From Pseudanabaena sp. (lineage in GTDB: Bacteria; Cyanobacteriota; Cyanobacteriia; Pseudanabaenales; Pseudanabaenaceae), in the NCBI GenBank assembly GCA_003249035.1, contig QBMK01000010.1, positions 1 through 43,606 on the forward strand: a DNA stretch of 43,606 bases, read 5' to 3'. Shown one piece after another: positions 39,778 through 43,606 of this stretch. Each line of letters starts with the position of its first letter. The stretch's first letter is position 1. The notes beneath the pieces are model-generated. The model ran no database searches. It saw only the letters and a program-made list of their open reading frames with translations, and was not told the DNA's origin. The position numbers and the translations under genes were made by a program.

Positions 39778-42750
39778 TTAACGCTGCCTTAGAGGACGTA
39801 AGCCATGTCTAGCAGCATTGCCAGCAATATCAAAGAAATACTTTCCATAGGGATTAATATGCTCGTATCGAGCAGGAGAAAGATGAGCAACATCATCATC
39901 AAGAACGGGATAGCCATCTAAGCGCAATTCTTCAAGCACCTTAGCAATATAGACAGTATTCCAAGCCACGACTGCATTGGTAACCAAAGTTAGACAACCA
40001 GACTGATCGCTTAAATCATCCTGCTGACGTTTGCGAATCTGTCCCTGATGAGCAAAGAACAAAAAACGACGCAGAGAATGTAAAGCCTCACCCTTATTCA
40101 ACTGAGAATGAATAGAACGACGATATTCTTCACTGTTGAGGTAACGCAGAATAAAGATCGTCTTGACTAACTTTCCATACTCTTGCACCGCTTGTAACAA
40201 GTTATTCTGCTGCGGAAAGGATTGTAACTTGCCCACAAATAGCGACGCTGTAACCCAACCGAGCTTTAGAGAACCAACCACTCGTAAAATATCATCCCAG
40301 CGCTCGATAATCAGACTCTGATTGATATTATTACCCTTGAGAAGGACATCCAAGTTTGCATAAGCAGTATCCTTGTTAAGTCGATAAAGAGACTTCTTAC
40401 CCACATCACGAATACGTGGCGAAAAACGCAGACCTAGAACGTCAAACAAAGCAAACATCACATCAGTATATCCCGCCGTATCAGTTGTGTGTTCCAAAAT
40501 ATTCAGTTCAGTCTCATTATCTAAAATCCCGTCGAGTAGGTAAGTAGCATCACGCATCGTCGAAGGAATTACCTTGTCACCATATTGGGAAAATTGATCG
40601 GAAGTCCAAGTGTAAAAAGTTAGACCTCTACCATAGCCGAAATAACGTGGTAGAGCTACAGCTTGAGAATTTTTGACCGATACTGGAAACCTTTGCCCAT
40701 CGGAAGAGGAGAGAATACCACCACCCCAGATTTTACTCAGAGATTGCTGGCATTGAAAATCGACAATGGCATTGATCGCTGGTCTTAAGGTCTCCTCCCG
40801 TAAATACCAATTAGTATGCCAGATCAAACTTTCATAGGATAAATCAGCAACATGCGCCATCGCCTTTAAGCTCAAATTACAGGCTTGGGCTAGAATCGCC
40901 GCATACAGATAGGTTTTCGTTTCATTAGACCGAGAGGAATTGCCTCCTGCATGGATAAGAAATTGGCTAAAACCTGTTAACTGATCGACTTCGATTAATA
41001 GGTCAGTCAAATCCACATGGGGTAATCGTTTAGAGACTAAATTCTCCAATTCTTGCTTAGTGGCTGGAACCGTTTCCGCGTCGAGATGAGAAACAATCAA
41101 TTCATCATCTTCAATTCGGATAAAGTTATTGTCTTTGATCGTTTCATTAAGCTTTACCAATTCTACATCCAAAAGACCTGAAAGCTCCTTTAATCGCTCA
41201 GCGCCATCTTCTTTTACTTGTAGAAGTAGAGACACTTTAGAGCGAAGAGTCTGCCACTGCTCTTTAGGAATGAGATAAGTTTCAGGATTCGCATAGCGAC
41301 GACTGCCCTCTAACCAAACATTTCCAGAGCGCATAGCAATTCGGAGTGACCACAGTACAGATAACTCATAGTAACGTCGGCTGATATGCCCTAAACCATC
41401 TAAAACATAGGGTTTCCATTTACTGGTGACAAATTCTAAAGGAGTGTCATCTGGCACTTTACGTTTACCATCAGCATCCAGTTGACGTAAGAGAGCAATG
41501 GCATTTAAGAGTGGATCGGAGTCAGAATTTGAGCAAAAAGTAAGTGCTTTTAAAAAAGCAGGTGCAAACTGACGGATGTAAGCATAGCGCTCACCTAGGA
41601 AATCGTAGCATTCATCCTGAGACGGGCGTGTTAATCGTCCGCAATCCTCAACGATTACCTGTAAATCTTCGAGAGAGATGCTTTCAAAGATCCTATCGCG
41701 GAGGTCAGTATCCCTGATTTCGGCATTGAGGATGATGTTGCCTATTTTTTGTAAAGCAATCACTTTCTCGTTGATCGCTTTCGCCTCTTGGAGTCGAAAT
41801 GTCTCTAAATCACGTTTAGCACGACCATAAGTATCAGAAAGACATCGAAGGAATAAGTCCATTGCCTCATCAGTGATCTCAACTAAAATTTGACAAACAA
41901 AAGCGACTAAAATTGGATATCGTTTTTCCTCAGAGGTTCTCTGTAGGTATTGACCTGTGGATTTCTTGCCTATTTTTGCCAAAAACTTTAATCGATTAGG
42001 ATTAAGGCAAGAGATATCCCATTTATGTATCCCTTGCTGTTTAAGAAAAGAGAGCTTTTTTAGGGTCTTAACGATCGCAGAGGGAGAGTTAACGGTGGCA
42101 GATTGTCGCAGCCAAGTTAATTGGCTCACCTTCGGGGCAATATCACTATCGTTAGTCAGAAGGTTATCCAGAAATTGTCGATTACTTTGAGTTAGCAGTG
42201 GAGATAATTTTTGAAACGTTTCTACCATCGCTTTACTTCTTGCTGTTCCTACCAGCCTCTCTAGTATAGTGACACCAAGGCGGACAATCTTGTCAGCTTT
42301 AAGTTTTTGCGCTGCCATTTGAAAAAGTAACAATGGCTGATCGTGCTCTTGCGCTCTTTCTATCAACCAATCCTCAAGCATTACTAGATCTGCCTCAGTG
42401 GAATTATGAAAACCCAGATAATTCAGAATTTGCTGTAAATGTTCAGTACGAGTTTGAGCGCGTTTCCCGTATAGAATAAGGTCTTCTATCGGCTGGTTGA
42501 GTTGTTGAGACAAGTAGGTTCTTACTTCTATTGGAATATCCTTGAGATTATCGGGACTAAAACCTAAATAGCGGAGAACACAAAGTTGAGTGGCAAACCC
42601 TAATCGATTATAGGATTTACGTTGTCTTTTAACTTGGACTAGATCTTCCTTTGATAACGTAAAGTAACAAATGATGTCTGATTCTATGATGCTTGATGGA
42701 AATTGACTAAGGTGAAGGCGTTCTGACTCGCTTAAGAAATTGGCTGGCAT
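39778..42750 (-). CDS. tnpA: Tn3-family transposase TnpA, copy 2
   Basis: 990 aa, identical in translation to copy 1, with the Asp684-Asp757-Glu888 triad intact. Both copies therefore look functional. It lies within the direct repeat that could recombine with copy 1 and delete the 25.7-kb interval. Confidence 0.97.
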   Translation of the reverse strand: MPANFLSESERLHLSQFPSSIIESDIICYFTLSKEDLVQVKRQRKSYNRLGFATQLCVLRYLGFSPDNLKDIPIEVRTYLSQQLNQPIEDLILYGKRAQTRTEHLQQILNYLGFHNSTEADLVMLEDWLIERAQEHDQPLLLFQMAAQKLKADKIVRLGVTILERLVGTARSKAMVETFQKLSPLLTQSNRQFLDNLLTNDSDIAPKVSQLTWLRQSATVNSPSAIVKTLKKLSFLKQQGIHKWDISCLNPNRLKFLAKIGKKSTGQYLQRTSEEKRYPILVAFVCQILVEITDEAMDLFLRCLSDTYGRAKRDLETFRLQEAKAINEKVIALQKIGNIILNAEIRDTDLRDRIFESISLEDLQVIVEDCGRLTRPSQDECYDFLGERYAYIRQFAPAFLKALTFCSNSDSDPLLNAIALLRQLDADGKRKVPDDTPLEFVTSKWKPYVLDGLGHISRRYYELSVLWSLRIAMRSGNVWLEGSRRYANPETYLIPKEQWQTLRSKVSLLLQVKEDGAERLKELSGLLDVELVKLNETIKDNNFIRIEDDELIVSHLDAETVPATKQELENLVSKRLPHVDLTDLLIEVDQLTGFSQFLIHAGGNSSRSNETKTYLYAAILAQACNLSLKAMAHVADLSYESLIWHTNWYLREETLRPAINAIVDFQCQQSLSKIWGGGILSSSDGQRFPVSVKNSQAVALPRYFGYGRGLTFYTWTSDQFSQYGDKVIPSTMRDATYLLDGILDNETELNILEHTTDTAGYTDVMFALFDVLGLRFSPRIRDVGKKSLYRLNKDTAYANLDVLLKGNNINQSLIIERWDDILRVVGSLKLGWVTASLFVGKLQSFPQQNNLLQAVQEYGKLVKTIFILRYLNSEEYRRSIHSQLNKGEALHSLRRFLFFAHQGQIRKRQQDDLSDQSGCLTLVTNAVVAWNTVYIAKVLEELRLDGYPVLDDDVAHLSPARYEHINPYGKYFFDIAGNAARHGLRPLRQR

Positions 42751-42832
42751 TTAGATTTACTACCCTTGGATAATCCTTCAACATGATTTTTACGTTCTTT
42801 GGATTTTGTACAAGACAGTAAAATTGTAGAAG

Positions 42833-42864
42833 TTATACCAACTTTAGGGTCTAAGTTGGTATAA
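42833..42864. promoter_or_regulatory. Probable recombination core site, copy 2
   Basis: Same 12-8-12 bp palindrome as at 17084-17115, between the divergent tnpA and recombinase genes. Recombination between the two sites would resolve the structure. Confidence 0.7.
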
Positions 42865-42901
42865 TTGTCTAATTATCTCCTGATTCTTAAGGGTTATAGA
42901 C

Positions 42902-43534
42902 ATGGTCGATCTAGTAGTTCAACCATCGAAAGTTGGTAAAGTTACTTTATCTAAGCGAAAGTCTCCTAATTCCCAAAGGTATGTAGATGTTAGGACTCGT
43001 GAGTTTCTATTGCCTGAAGAGGTGGAGGCGATGTGTGAGGCGATTAAGAAAAGGGGCGGTCGTCATGAGCACCGTGATGCTTCTTTGATATTGCTCATTT
43101 ACCGCCATGGTCTAAGGCTATCGGAGTCGGCTTCTTTACGTTGGGAGCAAATCAATTTTAGTGATGGGACTATTTACGTCAAGCGGCTAAAGGGCGGCAC
43201 TTCTTCTACTCAACCTCTTTATGGTGATGAAATTAGGGCACTTCGCAAACTGCAAAGGGATTATCCAAAATGTCCTTTCGTTTTTCAGAGCAACCGTAAG
43301 GGTCCGATGTGTCCAGATACGATCGCTGGAGTTGTGGTGTCAGCAGGGCGATTGGCTGATTTGCCTTTTCCTGTCCACGCTCATATGCTCAGGCATGGTA
43401 CTGGTTATTATTTGGCTAATAGAGGCGTGGATACTCGCACTATCCAAAGTTATCTCGGTCATAAAAATATTCAGCATACTGTCCGTTACACTGAACTTGC
43501 TCCTATGAAATTTCAGGGTCTTTGGGATAGTTAG
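42902..43534 (+). CDS. Short tyrosine recombinase, copy 2
   Basis: 210 aa, identical to copy 1, with all catalytic residues (Arg72, Lys97, His161, Arg164, His187, Tyr196). Given two intact recombinase genes and two intact core sites, persistence of the directly repeated structure is unexpected unless recombination is slow or repressed. Confidence 0.93.
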   Translation: MVDLVVQPSKVGKVTLSKRKSPNSQRYVDVRTREFLLPEEVEAMCEAIKKRGGRHEHRDASLILLIYRHGLRLSESASLRWEQINFSDGTIYVKRLKGGTSSTQPLYGDEIRALRKLQRDYPKCPFVFQSNRKGPMCPDTIAGVVVSAGRLADLPFPVHAHMLRHGTGYYLANRGVDTRTIQSYLGHKNIQHTVRYTELAPMKFQGLWDS

Positions 43535-43567
43535 CGGCTAAAACTCTCTCCCACTAAGCTTTTCAGC

Positions 43568-43605
43568 CTTAACGTTGTTTTTTGTCCATTTACTACGTGA
43601 TCCCC
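43568..43605 (-). repeat. Right terminal inverted repeat, copy 2, at the window edge
   Basis: 38 bp identical to 17819-17856. The window ends one base later, which may mark an assembly or extraction boundary at the repeat. Confidence 0.95.
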
Positions 43606-43606
43606 T

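Larger units (their letters stand above)
39693..43605. mobile_element. Tn3-family transposon, copy 2
   Basis: Same length (3913 bp between repeat ends), same gene content, same translations and same orientation as copy 1, offset by 25749 bp. Stretches compared by eye are identical, implying recent transposition or ongoing exchange. The left flank is DUF4011 coding sequence (GAAGA or TGAAG). Only one base (T43606) of the right flank is in the window. Confidence 0.95.

Noticed and set aside
13944-43605. Composite transposon carrying the 21.8-kb middle as cargo
   Set aside because: The flanking units are complete replicative Tn3 elements, the middle has its own partition and replication-like genes, and host genes differ at the outer flank. 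A cointegrate explains this more simply, although outer-flank sequence is needed to be sure.

Overview
The window reads as cyanobacterial DNA. The palindrome GCGATCGC (HIP1) and GATCG-rich extensions of it recur in most genes. Gene types and codon use would fit a filamentous or Pseudanabaena-like genome, but I cannot name the species.

Layout. (1) 1-13943 looks like a host replicon. It holds the tail of an XPB/Ssl2-like helicase-domain protein, a TetR-controlled efflux locus (HlyD adaptor, double-ATPase ABC protein, two ABC-2 permeases) resembling E. coli ybhGFSR, and a class III nucleotidyl cyclase with a zinc ribbon. It continues with a TetR/SDR/aldo-keto reductase cluster that looks transferred, then a TetR gene divergent from a DM13-domain exported protein. 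The DM13 gene is cut by a transposon. (2) 13944-17856 is a Tn3-family transposon with 38-bp GGGG...TAAG inverted repeats, a 990-aa TnpA, a 210-aa tyrosine recombinase, and a 12-8-12 bp palindrome between them that is probably the resolution core site. (3) 17857-39692 looks like plasmid DNA: a GmrSD-like DUF262 nuclease, parA with a small partner gene, a type I restriction-modification operon with a HigBA-like toxin-antitoxin pair inside it, and a repeat-rich non-coding kilobase that may be an origin. After these come an FtsK/HerA-like ATPase with tiny overlapping genes, several ribbon-helix-helix (RHH) genes, an AEP primase-like protein, an RHH gene with a possible -1 frameshift, a serine recombinase, a FinO-like annotated family member and a truncated DUF4011 gene. 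(4) 39693-43605 is a second copy of the same transposon, same length and same orientation. The window stops one base after its end.

Interpretation. Host DNA, transposon, plasmid DNA and transposon again, with the two copies in direct orientation, is what an unresolved Tn3 cointegrate looks like. It predicts the missing 3' part of the DM13 gene just beyond base 43606.

The most unusual signals are in the plasmid-like part: a correctly phased A AAA AAG slippery heptamer followed by a hairpin in the RHH gene at 37151-36430; a dense family of TGTnnnACA motifs at 10-11 bp spacing running through promoters and coding sequence from about 36974 to 38216; and a pair of 140-bp inverted repeats with 75-bp hairpins next to TAGACT repeats at 28711-29600.
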